From: Ohtaekwangia sp.
GTDB lineage: Bacteria; Bacteroidota; Bacteroidia; Cytophagales; Cyclobacteriaceae
Assembly (NCBI GenBank): GCA_021155195.1
Contig: JAJNPV010000037.1
Coordinates: 558,001-622,000 of the forward strand
Length of the DNA stretch: 64,000 nt
Direction of reading: 5' to 3'
Part shown: positions 50,770 through 60,855 of the stretch, in pieces
Layout of the letters: every line of letters begins with the position of its first letter
Numbering within the stretch: the stretch's first letter is position 1
The notes under the pieces: generated by a model
What the model was told of the DNA's origin: nothing
What the model saw: the letters and a program-made list of their open reading frames with translations, nothing else
Database searches by the model: none
Translations under genes and position numbers: made by a program

Positions 50770-53031
50770 ATGGAATTGAAGATGTTTTACAATTTTAAAA
50801 ATCATAGCCTCTCTACTTTACTTGCTTGCGCTTTATTGATAGTTTCTGGCTGCCAGAATACGAACGATAAAAAAGTAAAAACGCTTGAAGAATTTAATCA
50901 AGCCGTTGCAGCCGCTAAACCGGGTGATAAAATTGTAATGGCTAGTGGAGTTTGGGAGAATGTTGAGTTGCTTTTTGAAGCCCATGGAACGGAAGAAAAC
51001 CCAATTGAATTAGTTGCAGAAAAAGAAGGTGAAGTGATTCTTTCCGGATTATCGAATTTGAGAATTGCAGGAGAATATCTTTCTGTATCGGGATTGGTAT
51101 TTAAAAATGGATATACACCAACGGGTGAAGTAATTTCTTTTCGAAAGGATAAGAATGCATTGTCAAATCATGTTACTGTCAAAAATTGTGTAATTGATAA
51201 TTATAGTAATCCCGAACGCTTTATCTCGGATATCTGGGTAGCTATGTACGGCAAGAACAACACGTTTGAACACAATAGTTTAATTGACAAAAGAAATTCT
51301 GGTGTTACGCTGGCAGTGCGGTTGGATACAGAAGAAAGCAGGGAGAATCATCATCGCATTGTAAACAACTATTTTGGACCAAGACAAAACCTGGGATCGA
51401 ATGGAGGGGAAACGATTCGAATTGGAACCAGCCATTATTCTCTCAGTAATTCAAACACATTGGTGGAGAACAATTACTTCGATCGGTGTAATGGCGAGCA
51501 TGAAATCATCTCCAATAAATCAGGCAGCAATATTTATAAATCGAATGTCTTTTATGAATGTGTAGGAACCTTAACGATGCGCCATGGAAAATACACGTTG
51601 GTAGAGAACAATTATTTTCTTGGCAATGGAAAAGTAAACACGGGTGGTATTCGCGTGATCAATGAATACCAAACCGTAAAGAATAATTACCTGACTGGAT
51701 TAACCGGATATCGCTTTCGGGGTGCGTTGGTAGTAATGAATGGAGTACCTAACTCTCCAATCAATCGCTACAACCAAGTGGTCGATTCAAAAATCGAAAA
51801 CAACATCCTTATCGATTGTGATTATATTCAATTGTGCGCAGGAAGCGATCAGGAACGTTCGGCAGTTCCCATCGGTACAACTATGACAGGAAATGTTTTC
51901 ATGAGTAAAACCAACCTTGATCCGTTTACTATTTATGATGATATCTCCGGCATATCATTTAAAAATAATTTCATTAACAAGGATGCAAAGTTATCCATAC
52001 CAACTGGCTTTGAAGCTATTGATTATTCTGTTGAGGCAAATGAGAACGGCTTAAAAGTACCCAGCAAAGAGATTTTAGAAAAGATCGGGTTTCAGTCTGT
52101 AAAGCTTCCTGTTACACGTGCTGATGTTGGCGCTTCGTATTATCCAAAGCCTGATAAAGAAATAACATTTGGTTCAGGAAAAACAATTCAGGTAGCCGCA
52201 GGTGAAAACACAATCCTTGACGCGCTTAAAGATGCTGCAGATGGCGATGTTCTTTTATTACAAAATGGAGGAGAATATTTGCTTGCAAAAGATTTGAAGT
52301 TGACTGCCATGGTTACCTTAAAATCTGAGGTAGGTGCAAAAGCTATAATTAAATCCACCAGATCTACTTTCTTCCAGATTGAAAATGGTGGCAGCCTGGA
52401 ATTGGTAAACATAAAATTAGATGGAGCTGAATCTCCGGATGAAGCAGGCATTCAGGTTATCAGCACGACCAAGTATGCGATGAATAAAAATTACAAACTG
52501 TTCATTCGTGACTGTGAGATCGTGGATATGAATGTTAATCATTCCTATAATTTTCTGAAAGTATATCAGCACACCATGGCCGATTCTATTCTTGTGGAGA
52601 ACACTACTTTTAAAAATATGACAGGATATGTGTTTACGCTCGACAGGGAAATAGAAGACCTTGGAATTTACAATGTTGAGACACTCTATATTAATAATTG
52701 CAAATTTGAAAATGTGGAAGGTGCGATTGCGAATATTTACCGTGGCGGAAATGATGAAAGTACGTTCGGTCCAATAGTGACGATAGCGAATTCTGAAATC
52801 TTAAATTCAGGAAAAGGAAACCGAAATAAAACAGGCGCTTCCTTTCTGTTTCATGGAGTTCAAAATTTAAATGTCCACGATGTAGTGATGGAAAATGCTG
52901 CTCCTATCAACCTTTATCTAACAAACGGGGAGCCGATCACCATTCTTAAGGATATAAAGTTGAAGAATACTGCACCAACAATCTCCAACAACAATCAGTT
53001 TGTTCAAGAAAACATTACGGTGGTTAAATAA
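50770..53031 (+). CDS. PL6 alginate lyase, lipoprotein
   Basis: 753 residues with lipoprotein signal (LLIVSGC, Cys28). Two parallel beta-helix domains: residues about 35-440 and 455-750. The first has the PL6 active site: NGGET with Asn211 and Glu214, NGEHEIISNKS with Glu243, Glu245 and catalytic Lys250, and TMRHGK with Arg271. The Lys-Arg distance of 21 and the acidic calcium ligands match AlyGC (Lys220, Arg241) with a constant offset of 30. Expected to cut alginate, often polyMG or polyG. ATG follows directly on the PL7-3 stop. Confidence 0.95.
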   Translation: MELKMFYNFKNHSLSTLLACALLIVSGCQNTNDKKVKTLEEFNQAVAAAKPGDKIVMASGVWENVELLFEAHGTEENPIELVAEKEGEVILSGLSNLRIAGEYLSVSGLVFKNGYTPTGEVISFRKDKNALSNHVTVKNCVIDNYSNPERFISDIWVAMYGKNNTFEHNSLIDKRNSGVTLAVRLDTEESRENHHRIVNNYFGPRQNLGSNGGETIRIGTSHYSLSNSNTLVENNYFDRCNGEHEIISNKSGSNIYKSNVFYECVGTLTMRHGKYTLVENNYFLGNGKVNTGGIRVINEYQTVKNNYLTGLTGYRFRGALVVMNGVPNSPINRYNQVVDSKIENNILIDCDYIQLCAGSDQERSAVPIGTTMTGNVFMSKTNLDPFTIYDDISGISFKNNFINKDAKLSIPTGFEAIDYSVEANENGLKVPSKEILEKIGFQSVKLPVTRADVGASYYPKPDKEITFGSGKTIQVAAGENTILDALKDAADGDVLLLQNGGEYLLAKDLKLTAMVTLKSEVGAKAIIKSTRSTFFQIENGGSLELVNIKLDGAESPDEAGIQVISTTKYAMNKNYKLFIRDCEIVDMNVNHSYNFLKVYQHTMADSILVENTTFKNMTGYVFTLDREIEDLGIYNVETLYINNCKFENVEGAIANIYRGGNDESTFGPIVTIANSEILNSGKGNRNKTGASFLFHGVQNLNVHDVVMENAAPINLYLTNGEPITILKDIKLKNTAPTISNNNQFVQENITVVK

Positions 53032-55268
53032 TGATTCGTATAGTTACCATATCGATTTTGTTTTTTGCTGGTCTTTCTATAGGCTATAGTCAACAGCATC
53101 CTTGCTTGATTATTACAAAAGAAAGTATTCAGCAAATTCAGATGGGTGCTAAGAAGTATGAACTATTTAAGAACTCATATGCTTCTGCAAAAGCTGAAGT
53201 AGATGAAGCAATGCGGCTGCCTATTTCGGTTCCTACCCCAAAAGATTTAGCAGGAGGCTTTACACATGAACAGCACAAAAGCAATTTTCTAATCCTTCAA
53301 AAAACTGGTGTTGTTTTTCAAATTAGCAAGGATGAAAAATATGCCAGCTGGATAAAAGATGTTTTGTTTGCGTACGCTGAATTGTATCCAACGTTTGACC
53401 GCCATCCGGACAAACGATCCTATTCTCCGGGTAAATTTTTCTGGCAATGCTTAAATGATGCCAATTGGCTTGTGTATGTAAGTCAGGCGTATGATTGCAT
53501 CTATGATTGGCTTCCAAAAAATGATCGCGAGAAATTAAACAAGAATCTTTTTCGACCATTAGCTGATTTTCTTTCTATTGAAACACCACAATTCTTCAAC
53601 AGAATACATAATCATAGTACGTGGGGAAATGCTGCGGTGGGAATGATTGGCCTTGTTATGAACGATGAGGAACTGGTCACTCGTGCATTGTATGGAATAC
53701 CCGATGAACTTGTGAAGATAGGAGGGAAGGACAATGATGGGGCAACGATTTATTCAGATGGGGCAAAGGGTTTTTTAGCACAAATAGATCATAGTTTTTC
53801 ACCCGATGGATATTATACGGAGGGACCTTATTATCAGCGTTATGCCATGTATCCCTTTTTGTTGTTTGCGCAAGCATTGGCCAACACAAGACCGAAGCAA
53901 GAGATATTCAAATACAAAAATGGAGTTTTGATTAAAGCCGTGTACGCCTTGTTGAATCAAACAGATTCAAATGGTGAGTTTTTCCCAATCAATGATGCGG
54001 CAAAGGGTATGTCCTATTTATCGCGTGAGTTGATTTCGGCAGTAGGGGTTGCTTATTACTTTGGAACAAAAGATCCATCGTTGCTTTCTGTTGCAAAACT
54101 TCAGCAGCGTGTCTCGCTGGATGTGGCCGGGCTGTCAGTTGCGGAAGGAATTTCAAAAGGAATGGAAAAACCCTTCATTAAAAAAAGTATCCAACTGAGT
54201 GATGGTGCCAATGGCGATGAAGGAGCGATTGGAATTCTTCGAAGCAGAGAGCCGAATCAGGATTTGACATTGGTGATGAAATATTCAAAACATGGAATGG
54301 GCCATGGTCATTTTGATAAACTTTCTTTTTCAATGTATAATAACGGCAAGGAAGTGTTTCAGGATTATGGCGCAGCGCGGTGGGTAAATATTGAGCAGAA
54401 AGATGGTGGCGGATATCTGAAAGAAAATAATTCGTGGGCAAAACAAAGTATTGCGCACAATACTGTAGTTGTGAATGGACAAACGCAGTTTAATGGAAGT
54501 GTTCAAGTGGCAGATACGTTTCATGGCACTCCTTATTTATTTGAAACCAATGCAAAAGGATATCAGGTAATGAGTGCCTCTGAAACCAATGGGTATGAAG
54601 GCATCAACATGCAGCGCACGTTTGTTCTCATTGAAGGAAACAATTCCATTGTGTTGGATCTGTTTAAAATAAATTCTGAAAAGAAGAATACATATGACTT
54701 TCCGCTTTACTTCAAAGGTGATGTTATGAAAACAAGTTTTGCCTTTCGGGTTTCAAAAGAATTAGTGCCGATGGGCATAAACAATGGCTATCAGCATCTT
54801 TGGAAGGAAGCCTCAGGCTTAGTAAGTGATGATAAACTTTCCTTTAGCTGGTTTGATAAGGGGAGTTTTCAAACAATTTCAAGTGCGGTTCATGCGGGTG
54901 ACAGCGTTTTGTTTGCTAGGGTAGGTGCAAATGATCCTTCTTTTAATTTAAGAAGAGAACCGGTTTTTATTATAAGAAGAACGAACACAGATAGTACGCT
55001 TTTTGCAAATGTATATGAAGTACATGGCAACTACACTCCGGTTGAAGAGATTGCAACTGATGCATATAGTTCGATCAGGAAGGTTTCGATTGTGCATGAT
55101 TCAATGAACTATTCAGTCGTAAAAATTGAACATGTGAATGGTAAAGTGGACTATTTTTCAATTGCGAATAATAATTCAGATGCAAGTGCCAAGCATGTAG
55201 TCGAAATAGGTAATCAGAAATTGGAATGGACAGGAGTTTGTAAATTATTTAATAGAACCGAAAAGTAA
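53031..55268 (+). CDS. PL17 oligoalginate lyase (exolytic)
   Basis: 745 residues with signal peptide (LFFAGLSIGYSQ). N-terminal alpha/alpha toroid about 25-370 and C-terminal heparinase II/III-like beta-sandwich. IHNHSTWGNA near 192-201 holds the Asn-His pair and DGYYTEGPYYQRY near 259-271 the Tyr of the PL17 active site (compare Asn201, His202 and Tyr258 of Alg17c); HGMGHGHFDKLSF near 423 is the C-terminal metal site region. It would degrade oligo-alginate to unsaturated monouronate, probably in the periplasm. ATG overlaps the PL6 stop. Confidence 0.95.
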   Translation: MIRIVTISILFFAGLSIGYSQQHPCLIITKESIQQIQMGAKKYELFKNSYASAKAEVDEAMRLPISVPTPKDLAGGFTHEQHKSNFLILQKTGVVFQISKDEKYASWIKDVLFAYAELYPTFDRHPDKRSYSPGKFFWQCLNDANWLVYVSQAYDCIYDWLPKNDREKLNKNLFRPLADFLSIETPQFFNRIHNHSTWGNAAVGMIGLVMNDEELVTRALYGIPDELVKIGGKDNDGATIYSDGAKGFLAQIDHSFSPDGYYTEGPYYQRYAMYPFLLFAQALANTRPKQEIFKYKNGVLIKAVYALLNQTDSNGEFFPINDAAKGMSYLSRELISAVGVAYYFGTKDPSLLSVAKLQQRVSLDVAGLSVAEGISKGMEKPFIKKSIQLSDGANGDEGAIGILRSREPNQDLTLVMKYSKHGMGHGHFDKLSFSMYNNGKEVFQDYGAARWVNIEQKDGGGYLKENNSWAKQSIAHNTVVVNGQTQFNGSVQVADTFHGTPYLFETNAKGYQVMSASETNGYEGINMQRTFVLIEGNNSIVLDLFKINSEKKNTYDFPLYFKGDVMKTSFAFRVSKELVPMGINNGYQHLWKEASGLVSDDKLSFSWFDKGSFQTISSAVHAGDSVLFARVGANDPSFNLRREPVFIIRRTNTDSTLFANVYEVHGNYTPVEEIATDAYSSIRKVSIVHDSMNYSVVKIEHVNGKVDYFSIANNNSDASAKHVVEIGNQKLEWTGVCKLFNRTEK

Positions 55269-55272
55269 GAAT

Positions 55273-55644
55273 ATGAAAAGATCAAGTGAGAAATACATCC
55301 TAACAAAGGATATGAAATGGGAGGAACTGGGAGGCGGGGTTTCACGAAAAATGCTGGGTTATGATAATCAAATCATGATGGTGCTGGTAAAATTTGAAAA
55401 AGGTGCGGTAGGATCACCACATAGTCACTTCCATACGCAAGCTACCTATTGTGCATCCGGAAAATTTGAGTTTGAGATTGACGGTGTGAAGCAGGTAGTA
55501 AATGCGGGAGATGGTGTTTATATCGAACCTAATTTGGTGCATAGCGCTGTTTGTATTGAAGCAGGCATTTTGATCGACACTTTTAGCCCTGTTCGTGAGA
55601 ATTTCCTTGACGGATCAGGCGTGAGCTATTTTGGAAAGAAGTAA
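55273..55644 (+). CDS. kdgF: KdgF-like cupin, unsaturated uronate linearising enzyme
   Basis: 123-residue single-cupin protein. Metal ligands are visible in SPHSHFHTQATYC (His, His, Gln/His) and in PNLVHSAVC (final His), with GKFEFEIDG between. KdgF converts the cyclic unsaturated monouronate left by PL17/PL6 into linear DEH (4-deoxy-L-erythro-5-hexoseulose uronate), the step before the reductase. Cytoplasmic: no signal sequence. Located four bases after PL17 and before the transporter gene, as in other alginate operons. Confidence 0.9.
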   Translation: MKRSSEKYILTKDMKWEELGGGVSRKMLGYDNQIMMVLVKFEKGAVGSPHSHFHTQATYCASGKFEFEIDGVKQVVNAGDGVYIEPNLVHSAVCIEAGILIDTFSPVRENFLDGSGVSYFGKK

Positions 55645-55673
55645 GATCATAATTAGAATAAACAACCTAGGCT

Positions 55674-56936
55674 ATGAAAATTAAAGGATTGAGATGGTGG
55701 ATTATCGGGTTGATATTTTTGGCAACTCTTATTAATTATATCGATCGCTCATCATTAGGAATTATGTGGCCAAGCATCTCTAAAGATTTAGGGATGGATA
55801 AAAATGATTATGCACTTATACTAAATGTGTTTATGATTTCTTACGCGGTCGGCCAATCAGTATTTGGACGTCTATTGGATAAGATTGGAACACGTGTTGG
55901 TTTTGTTATTTCTATTTCGGTTTGGGGAGTTGCTACCATGCTTCATGCAGTAGCAAGAGGGATTCTTAGTTTTTCATTCTTTCGAATTGTACTTGGAGTA
56001 GGAGAGGCGGGCAACTGGCCTGGCGCTGTGAAGAGTAATGCCGAATGGTTTCCTGCAAAGGAACGCGCCTTTGCGCAAGGGATATTTAATGCGGGCGCAT
56101 CGATTGGTTCTGTTGTAGCACCTCCATTAATTGCCATTCTGTGGGTTGGGTTTGGATGGAAAGTCACCTTTATTATAGTTGGTATACTTGGCTTGCTTTG
56201 GGTGATTCCGTGGCTCATTATCAACAAAGCAACGCCCGGATCTCATCCCTGGATAACAGAAGAAGAACGTAAGTATATCACGTCAGGTCAAACAAGTGTT
56301 GAAAATGAGAGCACAGTAACGAAAGGGTTAACGATAAAACAAATTCTTTCTCATCGCGAATCGTGGGCTGTTTTAATTTCACGGTTTTTCATTGAGCCCA
56401 TCTGGTGGTTGTTTGTTGGATGGATGCCGATTTATCTGGCAGATCAATATGGTTTTGATGTGAAGGAGATTGGATTCTTTGCATGGGTCCCGTATGTAGG
56501 TGCAGCCATCGGAAGTTTGGCAGGTGGTTATTTCTCAGGTCGTCTCATGTTGAATGGTGCAAGCGTTGATCAGGCAAGAAAACGTACCATTACTATTGGC
56601 GGGGTCATCATGTTTTTAGGTCTGGTCGCGACCATCTTATTCGCCAATAATCCCGTATTGTTTGTTGTGATTGTAGCCTTTGTGCTATTCGGCTTTCAGT
56701 TTGTCATCAGTAACATACAAACTATACCCAGTGATTTGTTCAGTGGAAAGTCGGTGGGAACCTTGGCAGGGCTTGGTGGTTCGGTTGGAGTCTTTTCTGT
56801 CATCATTATGAATTTTCTTGTACCGATGATATCTGAGTATTCTTACACACCCATATTTATCATGATCGCGGTATTTGTTCCGCTAAGTGTTGCAGCTATT
56901 TATGGATTGGCAAAAGAGATTAAGCAACTTGATTAA
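55674..56936 (+). CDS. MFS hexuronate-type transporter
   Basis: 420 residues with 12 predicted helices, anion:cation symporter (ACS/ExuT) subfamily. Markers: LATLINYIDRSSLGIMWPSI near 17-36, GRLLDKIGTRVGF near 67 (MFS loop 2-3 motif) and GEAGNWPGAVKSNAEWFP near 122, typical for hexuronate carriers. It likely brings unsaturated uronate or DEH across the inner membrane. The position between kdgF and the SDR genes agrees with alginate operons in other Bacteroidota. Confidence 0.92.
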   Translation: MKIKGLRWWIIGLIFLATLINYIDRSSLGIMWPSISKDLGMDKNDYALILNVFMISYAVGQSVFGRLLDKIGTRVGFVISISVWGVATMLHAVARGILSFSFFRIVLGVGEAGNWPGAVKSNAEWFPAKERAFAQGIFNAGASIGSVVAPPLIAILWVGFGWKVTFIIVGILGLLWVIPWLIINKATPGSHPWITEEERKYITSGQTSVENESTVTKGLTIKQILSHRESWAVLISRFFIEPIWWLFVGWMPIYLADQYGFDVKEIGFFAWVPYVGAAIGSLAGGYFSGRLMLNGASVDQARKRTITIGGVIMFLGLVATILFANNPVLFVVIVAFVLFGFQFVISNIQTIPSDLFSGKSVGTLAGLGGSVGVFSVIIMNFLVPMISEYSYTPIFIMIAVFVPLSVAAIYGLAKEIKQLD

Positions 56937-56975
56937 CAATAGAAGATAATTTTTAACATGTAAACTATACAAAAA

Positions 56976-57737
56976 ATGAAAGTAAAAGGAAAAGTAGCAG
57001 TTATAACAGGTGCAACAGGAGGTATAGGTTTTGAGGTAGCAAAACGATTAGGCAAAGATGGATATATTGTTGTTTTAAACGGTATTGAAGATGAAGCAGG
57101 TGCACAGCGAGTAGAGGAGCTTGCAAAACTTGGAATTACCGCTGAGTATTATGGGTTTGACGTAACAAACGAAGAGGCTGTAACTTCAAATATTAAAGCG
57201 ATAGGAGAAAAGTACGGTAGAATTGATGTACTGGTAAATAATGCAGGGGGATTAGGTGGCCGATCAAGGTTTGAAGAAATGACAACTGAGTTTTATAGAA
57301 ATGTAATGGCGCTCAACCTGGATTCAGTTTTCTTTGCTTCAAGAGCAGCGATTCCTTTTCTTAAGAAAGGTGAAAACGCTTCCATCATCAATTATACTTC
57401 AAATGCAGGATGGAATGCCGGAGGCCCTGGCGCTGGAATTTATGGTACTTCAAAAGCTGGAGTTCATGCTATTACACGAGCACTGGCAAAGGATTTAGCT
57501 GAATACGGAATCAGAGTAAATGCTGTATCACCGGGTACTATTGACACTCCATTTCATGCTCAGATTAAGGAGACCAAACCAGAAGTATTTGCTTCATGGA
57601 AGAACAATATTTTGTTAGGAAGATTAGGACAACCTGAAGAAGTGGCTTCTGTTGTTTCATTCCTGGCGGGAAAGGATGCATCCTTTTTAACTGCTGAGAC
57701 CATCCAGGTAGGTGGGGGACAAGCATTGGGGATTTAA
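56976..57737 (+). CDS. SDR oxidoreductase, candidate DEH reductase 1
   Basis: 253 residues. TGATGGIG at about 10-17, NNAGG near 86, IINYTSNAG with the catalytic Ser, YGTSK near 154-158, C-terminal QVGGGQALGI. The pathway needs an NAD(P)H-dependent reductase turning DEH into 2-keto-3-deoxygluconate; both SDRs here are candidates. This one has Asn-Gly-Ile-Glu-Asp after beta-2, an acidic residue near the adenosine ribose, which may favour NADH (inference). Confidence 0.85.
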   Translation: MKVKGKVAVITGATGGIGFEVAKRLGKDGYIVVLNGIEDEAGAQRVEELAKLGITAEYYGFDVTNEEAVTSNIKAIGEKYGRIDVLVNNAGGLGGRSRFEEMTTEFYRNVMALNLDSVFFASRAAIPFLKKGENASIINYTSNAGWNAGGPGAGIYGTSKAGVHAITRALAKDLAEYGIRVNAVSPGTIDTPFHAQIKETKPEVFASWKNNILLGRLGQPEEVASVVSFLAGKDASFLTAETIQVGGGQALGI

Positions 57738-57798
57738 TCTAAAAATCAAACGTTCAACCAAGAACATAATTTGTATCGGGAAATTAACTTAAATAGAA

Positions 57799-58551
57799 AT
57801 GAAGCTGAAGGGGAAAGTAGCAGTTGTAACAGGTGGAGCCAGAGATATAGGTCGAGCCATTAGTATAAAGCTGGCCAAAGAAGGAGCCAAGGTAGTCGTT
57901 AATTATTTTAGTAGCGAAGCGGACAGCAAAGCTACGTTGGCGGCCATTAAGGAAGTGGGAGGCGAGGCTATCGCTGTGTGTGCTGACGTTACGAAGCAGT
58001 CAGACATTGATAATCTGGTTGCGAAAACGAAAGAAGCCTTTGGTGAGCGTGTTGATATTTTAGTGAACAATGCGGGTGGATTGTTTGCCAGAAAAACCAT
58101 TGAGGAAATTGATGAAGAATTTTACGAAATGGTCATGAATGTTAATTTCAAAGGAACTGTGTTCGTGACAAAAGCATTCAAGCCATTGATGGCTAAAGGA
58201 GGGTCAATCGTAAACCTCGCTTCACAAGCAGGCCGGGATGGCGGAGGACAAGGGTCAGCCATGTATGCTGCATCAAAGGGAGCGATCATGACCTTGACCA
58301 GAAACTGGGCAAAAGAATTTGGACCGCAAGGCATCAGGATCAATGCTGTAAATCCCGGATTGATTGCCACAAAATTTCATGATGATTTCACAAAAGATCA
58401 GGTGCGACAAAATGTGGCTGCAGCTACACCGCTTAGAAGAGAAGGAAAAGCTGAAGAAGTAGCGGACTTGGTAGTATACCTTGCAAGCGATGAGTCTTCA
58501 TTTTTAACTGGTAATAACGTAGATATTAATGGGGGACTTGCGTTCTCTTAG
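57799..58551 (+). CDS. SDR oxidoreductase, candidate DEH reductase 2
   Basis: 250 residues. TGGARDIGRAI near 10-20, NNAGG near 90, NLASQAG with Ser, YAASK near 156-160, C-terminal GNNVDINGGLAFS. After beta-2 the sequence is NYFSSEADSKAT, as in FabG-like enzymes. About half identical with SDR 1 in the core, so an old duplication; one may reduce DEH and the other a C-5 epimeric or isomeric uronate. It starts 61 bp after SDR 1; the gap contains no obvious promoter or terminator. Confidence 0.85.
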   Translation: MKLKGKVAVVTGGARDIGRAISIKLAKEGAKVVVNYFSSEADSKATLAAIKEVGGEAIAVCADVTKQSDIDNLVAKTKEAFGERVDILVNNAGGLFARKTIEEIDEEFYEMVMNVNFKGTVFVTKAFKPLMAKGGSIVNLASQAGRDGGGQGSAMYAASKGAIMTLTRNWAKEFGPQGIRINAVNPGLIATKFHDDFTKDQVRQNVAAATPLRREGKAEEVADLVVYLASDESSFLTGNNVDINGGLAFS

Positions 58552-58586
58552 TGATTCAATAGAAATGCCAAATTAACTTGTCCGTT

Positions 58587-59819
58587 ATGAGTTCCCCAGC
58601 AGCTTTTAAATCAGTTGCCATTATTTGTGGTGGCGGTCCTGCACCAGGAATTAATGCTGTTATTAGTTCGGTAGCAAAAATATTCCTGAAGGATGGCTAT
58701 CGGGTTATTGGTGTACATGAGGGATACAAGGGAATATTTTCAAACGATCCGCAGATCAAGGAATTCAACTTTGATCATGCGGATCGGATTTTTAGCCGGG
58801 GAGGTTCTACCCTGATTATGGGTAGGTATAAACCAAAAGATCACGAGTTCAACATTAAGTTCTTTGTTGATTATAATGTAAAGCTTCTCGTAACAATTGG
58901 TGGAGATGATACGGCCAGCACCGCCAATCGGCTTTCTAAATTTTTGAAAGGCAATAATCTTGATGTTCGGAATATTCATGTTCCTAAAACGATTGACAAT
59001 GACCTGCCATTACCAGATCGAAATCCGACATTTGGATTTCATAGCGCGAAAGATGAAGGTGTAAGAATTGGGAATACAGTGTATGAAGATGCACGCACCA
59101 GTCAGAATTGGTTTATCATGTCTACCATGGGAAGGTCGGCTGGTCATTTGGCTTTTGGTATCGCTTCGGCTTGCCATTTTCCAATGATGATTATTCCGGA
59201 AATGTTTTCGAAAACCAAACCAACGCTTGATAAAATTATCAACCTGGTCATATCGTCAATGATCAAAAGAAGAATTCTGGGAATCCATTACGGAGTGGCG
59301 TTAGTAAGTGAAGGGGTATTTCATATTCTTGATGAAAATGAACTGAAAGAAAGCGGGATTCTTTTTACGTATGATGATCATGGACATCCTGAACTTGGGA
59401 ATGTAAGCAAGTCAACAATATTTAATGTATTGGTTCAGGAAAAATTAAAAAGTCTGGACATTAAAATTAAAAGCAGACCCGTAGAACTTGGATATGAACT
59501 GAGGTGCTGCCGTCCGATTGGGTTTGATCTAACACTATGCACGTTATTAGGTGTTGGAGTAAAAAAACTTTTCGATGCAGGTATGACGGGTTGTATTGTC
59601 ACCACCAATTCAAATGGTGATATCTCGCCTCTTTATCTTTCCGACATTGAAGATAAGAATGGTAAAATTCAACCTCGGTTAGTGGATATGGAAGCCGAGA
59701 TTTCCAGACTCTGTTTCCAAAATCTACATTTTCTTACAGTGGAGGATTATGACAAAGTACCAATGCTACCATCACCAGAAGAATATGATTTTCATAAACT
59801 ATTAGCATGGAAAGTATAA
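58587..59819 (+). CDS. Pyrophosphate-type 6-phosphofructokinase
   Basis: 410 residues from the ATG at 58587 (a TTG at 58578 is possible). PFK signatures: GGGPAPGINAVI at 15-26, GGDDTAS at 105-111, PKTIDND at 133-139, STMGRSAGHLA near 180-190. The second Asp of GGDD and the Lys in PKTIDND are typical of PPi-dependent enzymes; ATP-dependent PFK has GGDGS and PGTIDND. The reaction is reversible, so growth on alginate could use it to make fructose-6-phosphate. It overlaps kdgK by 13 bases, which ties it to the alginate operon. Confidence 0.9.
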   Translation: MSSPAAFKSVAIICGGGPAPGINAVISSVAKIFLKDGYRVIGVHEGYKGIFSNDPQIKEFNFDHADRIFSRGGSTLIMGRYKPKDHEFNIKFFVDYNVKLLVTIGGDDTASTANRLSKFLKGNNLDVRNIHVPKTIDNDLPLPDRNPTFGFHSAKDEGVRIGNTVYEDARTSQNWFIMSTMGRSAGHLAFGIASACHFPMMIIPEMFSKTKPTLDKIINLVISSMIKRRILGIHYGVALVSEGVFHILDENELKESGILFTYDDHGHPELGNVSKSTIFNVLVQEKLKSLDIKIKSRPVELGYELRCCRPIGFDLTLCTLLGVGVKKLFDAGMTGCIVTTNSNGDISPLYLSDIEDKNGKIQPRLVDMEAEISRLCFQNLHFLTVEDYDKVPMLPSPEEYDFHKLLAWKV

Positions 59820-60832
59820 AAACAAAGAAGATAGTAACCTTTGGCGAGGTGATGATGCGGTTGTCGCCACCGGCTAACGCCACTTATTCGCAAGCAACAA
59901 GTTTGGATTTTCTTTTTGGAGGCGGTGAAGCAAACGTTGCTATCTCACTCGCTTACTTTGGTATTCAAGCTGCGCACGTAACACAATTTCCAGACACAAA
60001 TTTAGGTAGGGCTGCAACCCAATTTTTAAGACATCACTGGATTGACACATCTCATGTTTTCTATGGCGATGGTGATATGGGATTGTATTTTTTGGAAAAG
60101 GGAGCGGTTCATCGTCCGAGCGAAATAATTTATCAGCGGGCGCATTCTTCTTTTTCAAAAATGGATGCAGGTGTGATTGATTGGGAAAAAATTTTACAAG
60201 GAGCGAGTTGGTTTCATTGGACGGGCATCACACCCGCTGTTTCGCAAGGTGCAGCAGATGGTTGTGCTGCGGCCATTAAAGCTGCAAATAAGCTAGGGAT
60301 TATCGTTTCGGGCGATATCCATTCGCGTAGCAGTCTCTGGAAATATGGTAAAACACAAAAGGAAATCATGCCCAGGCTTATTGAAGGGTGCGATATTGTG
60401 ATTGCCAGCAAGTATGATGTTGATAAGAATTGTGATCTCAAAGTCAATGAAAAGGATGATCATGAGTTTAGAGAAGCAGCTTCTCGCCTGATGAATCAAT
60501 TTCCAAGAATTAAAAAAGTTGTAGATAAAGACAGAGTATCCTTAAGTGCATCTCACAACCGAATTAAAGGAAAGCTTTGGGATGGGAAATCAATTGTTGA
60601 GAGCCAGGAGTATGACATCACTCATATTGTTGATCGGATTGGAACGGGGGATGCGTTTGCAGCTGGTTTAATTTATGGGTTAATGAATCTGAATGATGAT
60701 TCAGAAGCGTTAAACTTTGCCACTGCGGCATGCGCACTAAAGCACTCTATAGAAGGAGATGCTAATCTGGGTTCAGCCGATCGGGTAATGAATCTGATGC
60801 GAGGCGATACCTCTGGAAGAATTCAACGATAA
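59807..60832 (+). CDS. kdgK: 2-keto-3-deoxygluconate kinase
   Basis: 341-residue PfkB/ribokinase-fold enzyme phosphorylating KDG to KDPG. FGEVMMRLSPP start, GGGEANVAISLAYFG near 45-59 (PfkB signature 1), and DRIGTGDAFAAGLIYG near 280-295 (signature 2 with the catalytic Asp in GTGDAF). Its start overlaps the PFK gene by 13 bases and it is followed after 23 bases by the aldolase gene, completing the lower alginate pathway. Confidence 0.92.
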   Translation: MESIKTKKIVTFGEVMMRLSPPANATYSQATSLDFLFGGGEANVAISLAYFGIQAAHVTQFPDTNLGRAATQFLRHHWIDTSHVFYGDGDMGLYFLEKGAVHRPSEIIYQRAHSSFSKMDAGVIDWEKILQGASWFHWTGITPAVSQGAADGCAAAIKAANKLGIIVSGDIHSRSSLWKYGKTQKEIMPRLIEGCDIVIASKYDVDKNCDLKVNEKDDHEFREAASRLMNQFPRIKKVVDKDRVSLSASHNRIKGKLWDGKSIVESQEYDITHIVDRIGTGDAFAAGLIYGLMNLNDDSEALNFATAACALKHSIEGDANLGSADRVMNLMRGDTSGRIQR

Positions 60833-60855
60833 TAAAATTTTTAAAAAAAAATAGA

